Shown piece after piece: positions 57,398-64,000 of a stretch of 64,000 bases of DNA; the first letter of the stretch is position 1; each line of letters starts with the position of its first letter. Where the stretch lies: assembly GCF_003337575.1 (NCBI RefSeq), contig NZ_QPJM01000015.1, positions 1 through 64,000 of the forward strand. The letters are read 5' to 3'. Made by a program: the position numbers and the translations under genes. The notes under the pieces were generated by a model. That model ran no database searches, was not told the DNA's origin, and saw only the letters and a program-made list of their open reading frames with translations. Source of the DNA: Phyllobacterium bourgognense. GTDB lineage: Bacteria; Pseudomonadota; Alphaproteobacteria; Rhizobiales; Rhizobiaceae.

Positions 57398-57929
57398 TGA
57401 GCACTCCATTCTCGGCGGCATCCCTATGAAGATAATCTGCGGAAATAGGGCCAGGGACCCCATGAAGTTGGCAATACCCAGGATTGTCAGGCGGTTGCGG
57501 ACACTTTTTTGCGGACTGGTTCATTTTCGCTAACGGCAAGCTGAACTTGCCCCTGGATTTCCCTTCGAACGCCAGTCACCGAGTTTAACATTTACATTCA
57601 ATACAGTTTTTAAGTACCGGATATCGCGTGGAAAGTGTCAATTCATCCCTTCGGGATTTGGTGTGTGCGATGCAGCGTTTCCCTTGCCGCACGGACGCGG
57701 AGACGATTTCCATCGCGCAGTTTTGCTCCCGACCCGCGCTCAATGCCACAGCCAATGAGGGCGCGAGATTTCTCTGAACCCTATGGCCCGTCGATACGAT
57801 CAAAGTGCAGACGCGCGGTTTCAAAGGAGAGATGGGATCGCAAGATCGTACTTATCTGGCGCAAAGACTTGATAGAGGATGCCTCGAACGATAGCGAAAC
57901 GGTTCAATATGCTACCGGGAGGATCTATC
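57398..57929. other. Intergenic stretch, no recognised gene
   Basis: About 530 bases between YihY and the cold-shock remnant; no supported frame or promoter match. A long 5' leader for the cold-shock gene is possible, as is usual in that family. Confidence 0.4.
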
Positions 57930-58131
57930 GTGGCAACAGGTACTGTGAAATGGTTCAATGCAACCAAGGGTTTCGGTTTTATCCAGCCCGATGACGGCGG
58001 CGCTGATCCATATTTCTGCCGTCGAGCGCGCCGGAATGCGCAGTCTGAACGATGGACAGAAGATTAGCTACGAGACGGTGCGTGATAACAAGTCGGGCAA
58101 AATATCGGCCGATCAATTGAGCGCTGGTTAA
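57930..58131 (+). pseudogene. Cold-shock protein (CspA family) with internal deletion
   Basis: Starting at GTG 57930 (GGGAGG upstream): [25 protein letters not shown] with the RNP1 motif, then the frame breaks. The remainder ([39 protein letters not shown]) follows in another frame to the stop at 58131. The expected segment around RNP2 (VFVH) is partly missing, consistent with a deletion of about eight bases. Non-functional as read. Confidence 0.8.
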
Positions 58132-58155
58132 TCGTCCGAGCCGAACACCAAAACA

Positions 58156-58189
58156 GCAACAAGGCGGGATCTCAGTGCCGCCTTGTTGC
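58156..58189 (+). terminator. Strong hairpin after the cold-shock remnant
   Basis: Perfect 12-base stem GCAACAAGGCGG / CCGCCTTGTTGC, 10-base loop; only a modest pyrimidine tail follows. Confidence 0.65.
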
Positions 58190-58345
58190 GCTTCTGTAGG
58201 CAGTGGCCGTTCTTAGGTATGATCCGTTCCGTTTACTGGGCAAGCCAGCCGCCACCTGGCCAGCCGGCAATACCTTGTTGGACGGTGCCTGTACAGCATC
58301 GCGACCTTTTTGCCGGCTTCTCAGCGGCAACGAACGAAGCCTGGA

Positions 58346-59560
58346 TCACAAAGCATTCGCAACTGACTTTTGCCTGCGATCAAGACGTCGCATGACGGGT
58401 GTCGCGACGATGCCGTGCAGGATGATGGACACCAGAACAACGAGCGAAACGGTCACCCACATTATATCCGTCTTATCGAACGCTGCATGGCCCGTTGCAT
58501 AGGCCATGTAGTAGAATGATCCCAGGCCCCGAATGCCGAAGATTGCAATCACCGCCTTTTCCCTACCCGAAATCTCGCTTCCAATCAGGCCGAGCCAACC
58601 CATGGCTGGACGAACGAGAAAGATGATTGTGAGTGCGACGGCACCTACTTTCCAATCGAACGCTCGAAAAACTGTTCCCTCTGCGATCGCTGCTCCAAAA
58701 CACACGAGCACGACCATCATCAGAAGCCGTTCAATCTGCTCGGCAAAATCATGAAGGTTTGTGTGATAGTCGCTTCCCCGTTCAGCCGATCTCAGCGTCA
58801 GGGCTGTGACAAACACCCCAACAAAACCGTAGCCATGGGCCATCTCTATCAGACCGTAGCTCAGGCAGGTGATACCCAGTGCAACCAATCCATCGCCACT
58901 GCGCGCAAGCTTTGCCCGCTTTGGCAGGCGAAACGTCAAGATGCCCAGAAGCTTGCCGACCAGCCACCCCAACCCGACACCAGCGCCGAGCCTCCAAAAT
59001 ACATCGACCAGCAGCCAGTCTTGAAACCACGGTTTGCCAGGCTGCATTGCCAGTGCCAAAGCGATGGCCAAATGCACAAATGGAAAGCTCAGGCCGTCAT
59101 TGAGGCCGGCTTCCGACGTGAGCGAGAACCGGACTTCTCCATCTTCGCCGGATTGCGGCGGTCCGACCTGAATGTCACTGGCAAGAACCGGGTCTGTCGG
59201 GGCGAGTGCAGATCCAAGCAAAAGGGCTGATGCCAATCCAAGCCCAAGAATGCTCCAGCCAAGAGCCGCGATGGCAGCGATCGTTAGTGGCATTGAGATG
59301 GCGAGAAGCCGCCATGTTGTCATCCAGCTCCGCCATGCCAAAGGTCTATCGATCTTCAGGCCTGCCCCCATCAGCGAAATGATAACGGCGAATTCCGTTA
59401 CCTTCTCGGTCACGTAGCGACTGTCGAGGGGGTTGGAACCGACGATTGTCGAAAGGGGTGTCCACACAAACAACGTGCCGAAGGCAATGCATATCATAGG
59501 CAATGACAGCGGAAAGTTCTTGAGCAGCATCGGCAGCCAAGCGGTGAACAGAACGACCAC
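58346..59560 (-). CDS. Cation:proton antiporter (CPA1/NhaP type), start unresolved
   Basis: A sodium/proton-type antiporter, 404 residues from GTG 59560, with about 11-12 transmembrane helices. Conserved parts: AVIISLMGAGLKIDRPL, ALAPTDPVLASDIQVG (the TDP motif), SEAGLNDGLSFPFV (ND motif), RPAMGWLGLIG, and IFGIRGLGSFYY. GTG 59560 falls inside the first helix. The open frame extends upstream (INTYVILLALFG...) but has no ATG, GTG or TTG there; an AAGGGAG sequence stands nine bases before ATC 59596, which may be a mutated ATG or a rare start, giving 416 residues. Confidence 0.88.
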   Translation of the reverse strand: MVVLFTAWLPMLLKNFPLSLPMICIAFGTLFVWTPLSTIVGSNPLDSRYVTEKVTEFAVIISLMGAGLKIDRPLAWRSWMTTWRLLAISMPLTIAAIAALGWSILGLGLASALLLGSALAPTDPVLASDIQVGPPQSGEDGEVRFSLTSEAGLNDGLSFPFVHLAIALALAMQPGKPWFQDWLLVDVFWRLGAGVGLGWLVGKLLGILTFRLPKRAKLARSGDGLVALGITCLSYGLIEMAHGYGFVGVFVTALTLRSAERGSDYHTNLHDFAEQIERLLMMVVLVCFGAAIAEGTVFRAFDWKVGAVALTIIFLVRPAMGWLGLIGSEISGREKAVIAIFGIRGLGSFYYMAYATGHAAFDKTDIMWVTVSLVVLVSIILHGIVATPVMRRLDRRQKSVANAL

Positions 59561-59665
59561 GCCAAACAGTGCGAGTAGGATGACATAGGTGTTGATGGGT
59601 GCCTGCTCCCTTGTGAATATCGGCGGTCCAATAACGCTTGCGGGGATGATCCAGTTCGAAAAAAA

Positions 59666-60610
59666 CTATTTATTCTCCCGTTCATTTTGCAATCCAGACA
59701 ACTCGGCCAACCGGATTTCCGCGAGGGCCTTAAACTCTCCCTCGGGGTACTTGTCCAAATAGGCCGCAAAACTGGCTGCGACGTCGCCATCTTTGATTGA
59801 AGTCCAGAATTCGAGCTCAACCTTCCTGTCAACCGTCATATCTGGTTTGGCGGCAGTCGGCTTTGCCAATCGCGCTTTGGCAAGAGCAGTGAAGTCGCCA
59901 TCCGGATATTGTTCCAGATACGCCCGGTACTCTGCGTGATCGCCGCTCGATTCCACCGACTTCCAAAATTCAAGTTCGACTGGATCGGCACCGCGGCCTT
60001 CTGAAACGGCGTCCATACCCGTCAATTGAATGCTGGACTTTGCATCAGCAGGCTCCGATACAGGCAGCGGCGAAGTGGCGTTCGGATCGAACTTGACACG
60101 GAATACCCGGACGGGCCGAGCAATATTCTTGACTGTGTGCTCGCCAAGGTCTTCGAATTCATAGTCCATCCTATCGCGCAGATGATCACGCACGCCTCTG
60201 GTCACGGAGATGCTACCAGGCTGCGCCATTGCCTCGAGTCGAGCGGCAACATTGACACCATCTCCAAATATCCCGTCATCCTTCACCATCACATCGCCAA
60301 CGTTGATGCCGATGCGCAACATCATTCTGCGATCCGGGGGTAAGCTGGCGTTGGCTTTGGTCAGGGCTTGCTGGATTGAAACGGCGCAATGAACGGCATC
60401 GACGACGCTGGCGAACTCTGCCAGAACGCTGTCGCCCGCCGTACCTGAGATTTCTCCACGGCCCTGAACGATGATAGCGTCGATGATTGAACGGTGCGAC
60501 GATAGTGTTGCAAGGGCGGCCTCTTCATCCCGATGCATCAATCGCGAATAGCCTTCGACATCGGCTGCGAGAATTGCAACAAGCTTTCGCTCAAGCGGGG
60601 GTGCCTCCAT
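59666..60610 (-). CDS. Class III adenylate/guanylate cyclase with C-terminal repeats
   Basis: A 314-residue cytosolic cyclase. The catalytic domain spans about residues 8-185: metal Asp in VAILAADVEGYSRLM, GTAGDSVLAEF (second metal Asp), RIGINVGDVM and GDGVNVAARLEAMA. The C-terminus holds two copies of a ~38-residue repeat beginning VELEFWKS / VELEFWTS and ending PDGDFTALAKARLA / PEGEFKALAEIRLA, a module seen in other rhizobial cyclases, probably for protein contacts. A small membrane protein gene ends four bases upstream, so the two are co-translated. Confidence 0.9.
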   Translation of the reverse strand: MEAPPLERKLVAILAADVEGYSRLMHRDEEAALATLSSHRSIIDAIIVQGRGEISGTAGDSVLAEFASVVDAVHCAVSIQQALTKANASLPPDRRMMLRIGINVGDVMVKDDGIFGDGVNVAARLEAMAQPGSISVTRGVRDHLRDRMDYEFEDLGEHTVKNIARPVRVFRVKFDPNATSPLPVSEPADAKSSIQLTGMDAVSEGRGADPVELEFWKSVESSGDHAEYRAYLEQYPDGDFTALAKARLAKPTAAKPDMTVDRKVELEFWTSIKDGDVAASFAAYLDKYPEGEFKALAEIRLAELSGLQNERENK

Positions 60611-60614
60611 GGTC

Positions 60615-60965
60615 TCATCGCATCCTGCGAGACCTGCCAAAGAGCGCCTGTGCAAGATGGAAGCTCAAAATGCCAATTGCGAGCAGCGCGATGACAGGGC
60701 GCTTATGAAATTGTCGTTCTCCTTCAAAACGTAGCCGTGCTGGCGCTTGAGCCACGATTGCGGTTGCTTCTCCAGCGATAAGACTTGCCGACTCCGCCAG
60801 ACGGCCGATCTCCGCCCGCAGTGCGGCGAGTTGCTCTGATATCGGTAGATCTTGCGATATTGCGTCACTCGGGGCTTTTTTGCGCTGTTCCAGAACCTGG
60901 TCAACCAGGTAGGTGTCGCTTCCAATTTCGGCTTCAGATGCATTGCGCGTGGGTTCGATTTGCAT
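60615..60965 (-). CDS. Small membrane-anchored coiled-coil protein, operon partner of cyclase
   Basis: A 116-residue protein. Polar N-terminus with a likely coiled coil (YLVDQVLEQRKK, SEQLAALRAEIGRLAESASLIAGEA), then a C-terminal transmembrane helix (PVIALLAIGILSFHLAQALFG) and basic tail. Start at 60965 with AGGAT. It may anchor or regulate the downstream cyclase. No family recognised. Confidence 0.7.
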   Translation of the reverse strand: MQIEPTRNASEAEIGSDTYLVDQVLEQRKKAPSDAISQDLPISEQLAALRAEIGRLAESASLIAGEATAIVAQAPARLRFEGERQFHKRPVIALLAIGILSFHLAQALFGRSRRMR

Positions 60966-61065
60966 TGATATATCCTGTATTGTTCTAAAAAGACTCCTGG
61001 CCTCATCGAGCCCGCTGAATAGCACCGGCGAAATCCCCAACACCGCGGCGAGTGCCAGGCTAGTC

Positions 61066-61329
61066 TCATACGGCCCTGGTTCCTCGAAACATCCGACCTA
61101 CTGCGATGAGAATGCATGCTCCGATAAATCCGGCGAGCAGATAGCCGAGCCAGCCCGTCAGGATAACGCCAAAAAACGAAAGCAACGCGTTGGCTAAGAT
61201 GGCCCCGACGATTCCCAAAATGATGTTCATGATCACGCCTGTGTTGCTTTTCATAAACATCTCAGCAAGCCAGCCTGCCAATCCACCTATGATGATCGCG
61301 GCAATCCAACCAATTCCGGTATTTTCCAT
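61066..61329 (-). CDS. GlsB/YeaQ/YmgE family membrane protein
   Basis: An 87-residue protein with three hydrophobic segments and the family's glycine pattern (GWIAAIIIGGLAGWLAEMFMK, MNIILGIVGAILANALLSFFG, GYLLAGFIGACILIAVGRMF). Known as transglycosylase-associated or stress-response membrane protein. Start at 61329 with GGAG eight bases upstream. EcfG-like promoter 35 bases upstream. Confidence 0.92.
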   Translation of the reverse strand: MENTGIGWIAAIIIGGLAGWLAEMFMKSNTGVIMNIILGIVGAILANALLSFFGVILTGWLGYLLAGFIGACILIAVGRMFRGTRAV

Positions 61330-61364
61330 TTCGAATTCTCCATTTGATACGATGTAAAAAATGC

Positions 61365-61390
61365 AACCCTGAAAGGAAGAATTTGTTCCG
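61365..61390 (-). promoter_or_regulatory. EcfG-type promoter, 18-base spacing (GlsB/YeaQ)
   Basis: Minus strand: GGAAC, 18 bases, GTT, 35 bases before ATG 61329. Confidence 0.7.
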
Positions 61391-61669
61391 GAAAAGGATG
61401 CGGTATGAAACGCCAATCGGGTGGATCGCCAGCCTTTTCGTTCGCAGGCATGAATTTGACAAGTGGCTGCTATCCCTCAATCCCTCACGGAGCGATCGTC
61501 CTGAACGTCGACGTTCGGACGATCACCTCCGTCACAGATGCTGCCGCGAAACATCCTCAGCTAACTTGCAACTGATCCGGGATGTCCTCACCCGCTTGCG
61601 TGACCGAAAGGATTTTGGCCAGCCGCCCCGTGCACATCAAGCGGGTCAGCACGGTGTATCGGAATTCTC

Positions 61670-62752
61670 CTATTTGCTGAATCGTCGTTGCTCCTCGAAC
61701 GTCTGAACAAGGCGATGCAGGTATTCGAGTTTGACGATAACCGGCGAGGACAAGACGAATGGATACGAATCGGATTGACCCATGCTGCGCTGGATGGAAT
61801 TGATTGCGATACTCAGGGGGACCCAGGTGCGCACAAGCTGTTCGGCGCTATCCGCCTGATAAGGATCAAATTCGATTGATGCTGCCATCGCCAGACGCTT
61901 CGGCGGTCTTGCTGCGATGCCAAATTCACGTGCGGTCTCAAGGCTGTCAACGATATGGATATAGTGGGCAAAACACTCGGCAAAGTCCTCCCACGGATGG
62001 GAGCTCGCGTAAGCCGAGACGAAGCTTTCCTGCCATCCCGGCCGGGGACCATTGGCATAATAGTGCTGGAGAGCTTGTTCATAATTTGCCCGCTCATCGC
62101 CAAACACTGAACGGTAGTTCTCCAGCTCATTGCCGTCGCGGACAAGTTTGTTCCATAGGAAATGACCGCTTTCGTGACGAAGGTGACCAAGCAGCGTCCG
62201 GTACAGTTCATACACCGATTGCCTCGCCTCTTCACGCGTCGCATCATCAGCCTCGGCGGCACGAATGGTGATCAGCCCTTCATCGTGGCCACTCATTGCG
62301 GGCACAAGCATGCCACCGGGAAGACGTTGATCTTCGAGAAAATCGAAAACCAGCCCGCCAGTGGGATCCTCAGTGCGATCGGGGTGGGGAAGATTCCAGC
62401 GCAAAATGGAATAGAAGAGGTGCTGCTGCGCCCGACTGATTTTTCGCCAATGGTTCAGGCCCTCTGGTGTCTGGACGGACGGCACAAGGCGATTATGACG
62501 GCAGGACAGGCAGAAATCCCGCTTCTCAGAGGGATCGACCAGCCAATTGCAAACGTCAAAGGTTGCGTTTGCGCACATGCGCACTTTCGACCTTTCGCCT
62601 GTCACAAATCGCCACGAACCGTCAGCCTCTGAGCTGATGGCGCTCATTTTCATACCGACAGGTTCGTAGGCCAGCCTGCATTTGCATTGAACGCATTGGC
62701 GATTATCAAAAAAGACAACATTTTTGCAATTGTCGCAGGTGAAGAGGCGCAT
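61670..62752 (-). CDS. Putative zinc-binding metallopeptidase with N-terminal zinc ribbon
   Basis: A 360-residue protein. N-terminal zinc-ribbon with paired cysteines (CDNCKNVVFFDNRQCVQCKC), a second Cys cluster (CNWLVDPSEKRDFCLSCR), and a metallopeptidase-like core with RHESGHFLW (HExxH-like) and HPWEDFAECFAHYIHI downstream as probable third ligand. This matches the putative zinc-binding peptidase family in proteobacteria; substrates unknown. EcfG promoter upstream. Confidence 0.85.
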   Translation of the reverse strand: MRLFTCDNCKNVVFFDNRQCVQCKCRLAYEPVGMKMSAISSEADGSWRFVTGERSKVRMCANATFDVCNWLVDPSEKRDFCLSCRHNRLVPSVQTPEGLNHWRKISRAQQHLFYSILRWNLPHPDRTEDPTGGLVFDFLEDQRLPGGMLVPAMSGHDEGLITIRAAEADDATREEARQSVYELYRTLLGHLRHESGHFLWNKLVRDGNELENYRSVFGDERANYEQALQHYYANGPRPGWQESFVSAYASSHPWEDFAECFAHYIHIVDSLETAREFGIAARPPKRLAMAASIEFDPYQADSAEQLVRTWVPLSIAINSIQRSMGQSDSYPFVLSSPVIVKLEYLHRLVQTFEEQRRFSK

Positions 62753-62804
62753 TGAAGACTGCTTTTCATCTCAGTGGGTTTGGAATGGACGGGTGCGATC
62801 CCGA

Positions 62805-62829
62805 AACGGTAAATCGAGTGGATAGTTCC
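62805..62829 (-). promoter_or_regulatory. EcfG-type promoter (zinc peptidase gene)
   Basis: Minus strand: GGAAC, 17 bases, GTT, 52 bases before ATG 62752. Confidence 0.75.
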
Positions 62830-62962
62830 GAGATGTATCGGGTTTGGTTTGAAAGCAGTGCGGCGTTGGCTCCGCTGCTCGCCGTGGGGGGAACTTTTCC
62901 AACCGCATCCTTGGTTCCATGCACGCATCAAAATAAATTCGGAGCGAACTGCGCATCCTGCG

Positions 62963-62987
62963 GGAACATTGGCACTAGCGGGGGGTT
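62963..62987 (+). promoter_or_regulatory. EcfG-type promoter (PepSY-like and glycine-zipper genes)
   Basis: GGAAC, 17 bases, GTT, 41 bases before ATG 63029. Confidence 0.8.
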
Positions 62988-63028
62988 GTCACTCCACTGA
63001 TCGATCATCGGTCACACAAGGAGGCACC

Positions 63029-63349
63029 ATGAAACCTATAGCAATCGCGCTCGGCGCTCTGTCGATCCTGTCTGCGGCCCATGCCCAGGATGCAGCAAAG
63101 CCTGCAACTGATCCGCAAACGCCTGCGGTCGCGACTCCAGAGACAAAAAATCCGGCAGCCCCAGTTGCAGGGGCCAACAGTTTCACCGAGGGCCAGGCCA
63201 AGGAACGCATCGAGGCCAGGGGCTATTCTGATGTCGGCTCTTTGATGAAGGGTGAAGATGGCATTTGGACTGGCACGGCGATGAAAGACGGCAAGTCTGT
63301 CGAGGTAAAACTCGATTTCCAAGGCAATATTGTCGAAGCCACCAAATAG
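63029..63349 (+). CDS. Secreted PepSY-like small protein
   Basis: A 106-residue exported protein. Signal peptide (MKPIAIALGALSILSAAHAQ), Pro/Ala/Thr-rich linker, and a ~55-residue C-terminal domain (FTEGQAKERIEARGYSDVGSLMKGEDGIWTGTAMKDGKSVEVKLDFQGNI) with the PepSY-type order of one helix and beta hairpin. Start has AAGGAGG. EcfG promoter upstream; followed 28 bases later by the glycine-zipper gene, probably one operon. Confidence 0.82.
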   Translation: MKPIAIALGALSILSAAHAQDAAKPATDPQTPAVATPETKNPAAPVAGANSFTEGQAKERIEARGYSDVGSLMKGEDGIWTGTAMKDGKSVEVKLDFQGNIVEATK

Positions 63350-63377
63350 CTTTTTCAGCAACTAACCAGGAGGAACC

Positions 63378-63977
63378 ATGCAAACTGTCACAGGACTATA
63401 CGACAATCACGAAGACGCCAAAACCGCTGTCAACGCGCTTGAGGACGCAGGGATTGCATCGTCCAATATCAGCATCGTCAGCCGCAGTGGCACAACTGAT
63501 GAATCCAAGGCAGGCGAGGGTGCTGCAACCGGGGCCGGTGTCGGCGCCGTCGTCGGCGGCGCAGGCGGGCTCCTGGCGGGCCTTGGCATGTTGGCCATCC
63601 CGGGTGTCGGTCCCGTTGTTGCCGCGGGCTGGCTTGTCGCTACCGCGACCGGAGCGGTTGCTGGCGCTGTCGCCGGCGGTGCTGCCGGCGGCATCATCGG
63701 CTCCATGACGCGGGCAGGCGTCGATGAAAACGACGCTCACGTTTATGCAGAAGGCGTCCGGCGCGGCGGCACGCTGGTGTCTGCGCGAGTGGACGATGAC
63801 CAGGTCGATATTGCCCGTTCCGTCATCGATGCCAGTGCTCCCGTGGATCTCAATACACGACGCGCCATGTATCGCGAGGAAGGTTGGCAGGGTTTTGACG
63901 AAACCAGCGCTGATTTCACCGAAGAAGAACTGGTGCGGGAGCGGGAGCGAGCCCGAGACTACCGTCCGATGGCTTAA
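63378..63977 (+). CDS. General stress protein with glycine-zipper segment, paralogue of 21938
   Basis: A 199-residue protein nearly collinear with the one at 21938: MQTVTGLYDNHEDAKTAVNALEDAG, central Gly/Ala-rich zipper, EDAHVYAEGVRR-like middle (ENDAHVYAEGVRRGGTLVSARV) and ARRAMYREEGW-like end. AGGAGG precedes ATG. The C-terminal tail differs from the paralogue (FDETSADFTEEELVRERERARD). It shares the upstream EcfG promoter with the PepSY-like gene. Confidence 0.85.
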   Translation: MQTVTGLYDNHEDAKTAVNALEDAGIASSNISIVSRSGTTDESKAGEGAATGAGVGAVVGGAGGLLAGLGMLAIPGVGPVVAAGWLVATATGAVAGAVAGGAAGGIIGSMTRAGVDENDAHVYAEGVRRGGTLVSARVDDDQVDIARSVIDASAPVDLNTRRAMYREEGWQGFDETSADFTEEELVRERERARDYRPMA

Positions 63978-64000
63978 AATGCGATCGCAAGCAAAAGGGA

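Noticed and set aside
62890-62916. GGAAC at 62890 as the promoter of the PepSY-like gene
   Set aside because: The nearest GTT is 19 bases away; the site at 62963 has the exact 17-base spacing and better position.

Overview
The window looks like an accessory or plasmid-borne region of an alphaproteobacterium of the order Hyphomicrobiales (Rhizobiales; Phyllobacterium/Mesorhizobium/Rhizobium-like). The basis is gene content: DUF982, DUF892, DUF3618, DUF4142 and DUF6894 proteins, an EcfG-type ECF sigma factor, an HWE-type LOV histidine kinase, CIRCE-controlled groESL, and many copies of the alphaproteobacterial general-stress promoter GGAAC-N16-NGTT. The genus is inferred, not shown.

The dominant pattern is a general stress response (GSR) island. 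Reading both strands, I find 20 sites with GGAAC, exactly 17 bases, then GTT, plus two with an 18-base gap. At equal base frequencies about two such sites would be expected by chance in 64 kb. Almost all lie just upstream of a start codon on the correct strand. The genes behind them are typical stress-survival functions: three DUF892 ferritin-like proteins, a large-subunit catalase, a di-heme cytochrome c peroxidase with a DUF4142 partner, CsbD, a KGG-repeat protein, glycine-zipper general stress proteins, holin-like and DUF3618 envelope proteins, membrane proteins DUF2243, DUF6766 and GlsB/YeaQ, and many small basic or hydrophilic proteins. A stand-alone EcfG-like sigma factor sits at 55.75 kb and a blue-light LOV histidine kinase at 31.4 kb; no phyR or nepR is visible.

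Layout: 0-5 kb, DUF982, a DegP-like protease, groEL-groES with CIRCE, and two unknown small genes. 5-18 kb, stress genes, a glycosyltransferase/UDP-galactopyranose mutase fusion and a GH1-like glycosidase separated by an IS110-type insertion, cytochrome c peroxidase, DUF892 and catalase. 18-21.5 kb, an IS630 remnant and an XRE-cupin/fasciclin/DUF378/TspO block without stress promoters. 21.5-38.7 kb, stress genes mixed with decayed genes (cystathionine beta-lyase, ligD, SDRs, DUF4142), an RsbQ-like hydrolase coupled to a PAS kinase, and the LOV kinase. 38.8-50.3 kb, a catabolic block without stress promoters: RraA-like and glucarate-dehydratase-like enzymes divergent from a GntR regulator, an SDR and a complete peptide-type ABC transporter, followed by HxlR and a BBE-like flavoprotein. 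50.8-64 kb, stress genes again, with the ECF sigma factor, YihY, an antiporter, a class III cyclase and a second glycine-zipper stress protein.

Several genes carry single frameshifts or small deletions (DUF982, DUF4142, the MPRGDK-type protein, cspA, an SDR). This is either decay of redundant stress paralogues or assembly error; the sequence alone does not decide.
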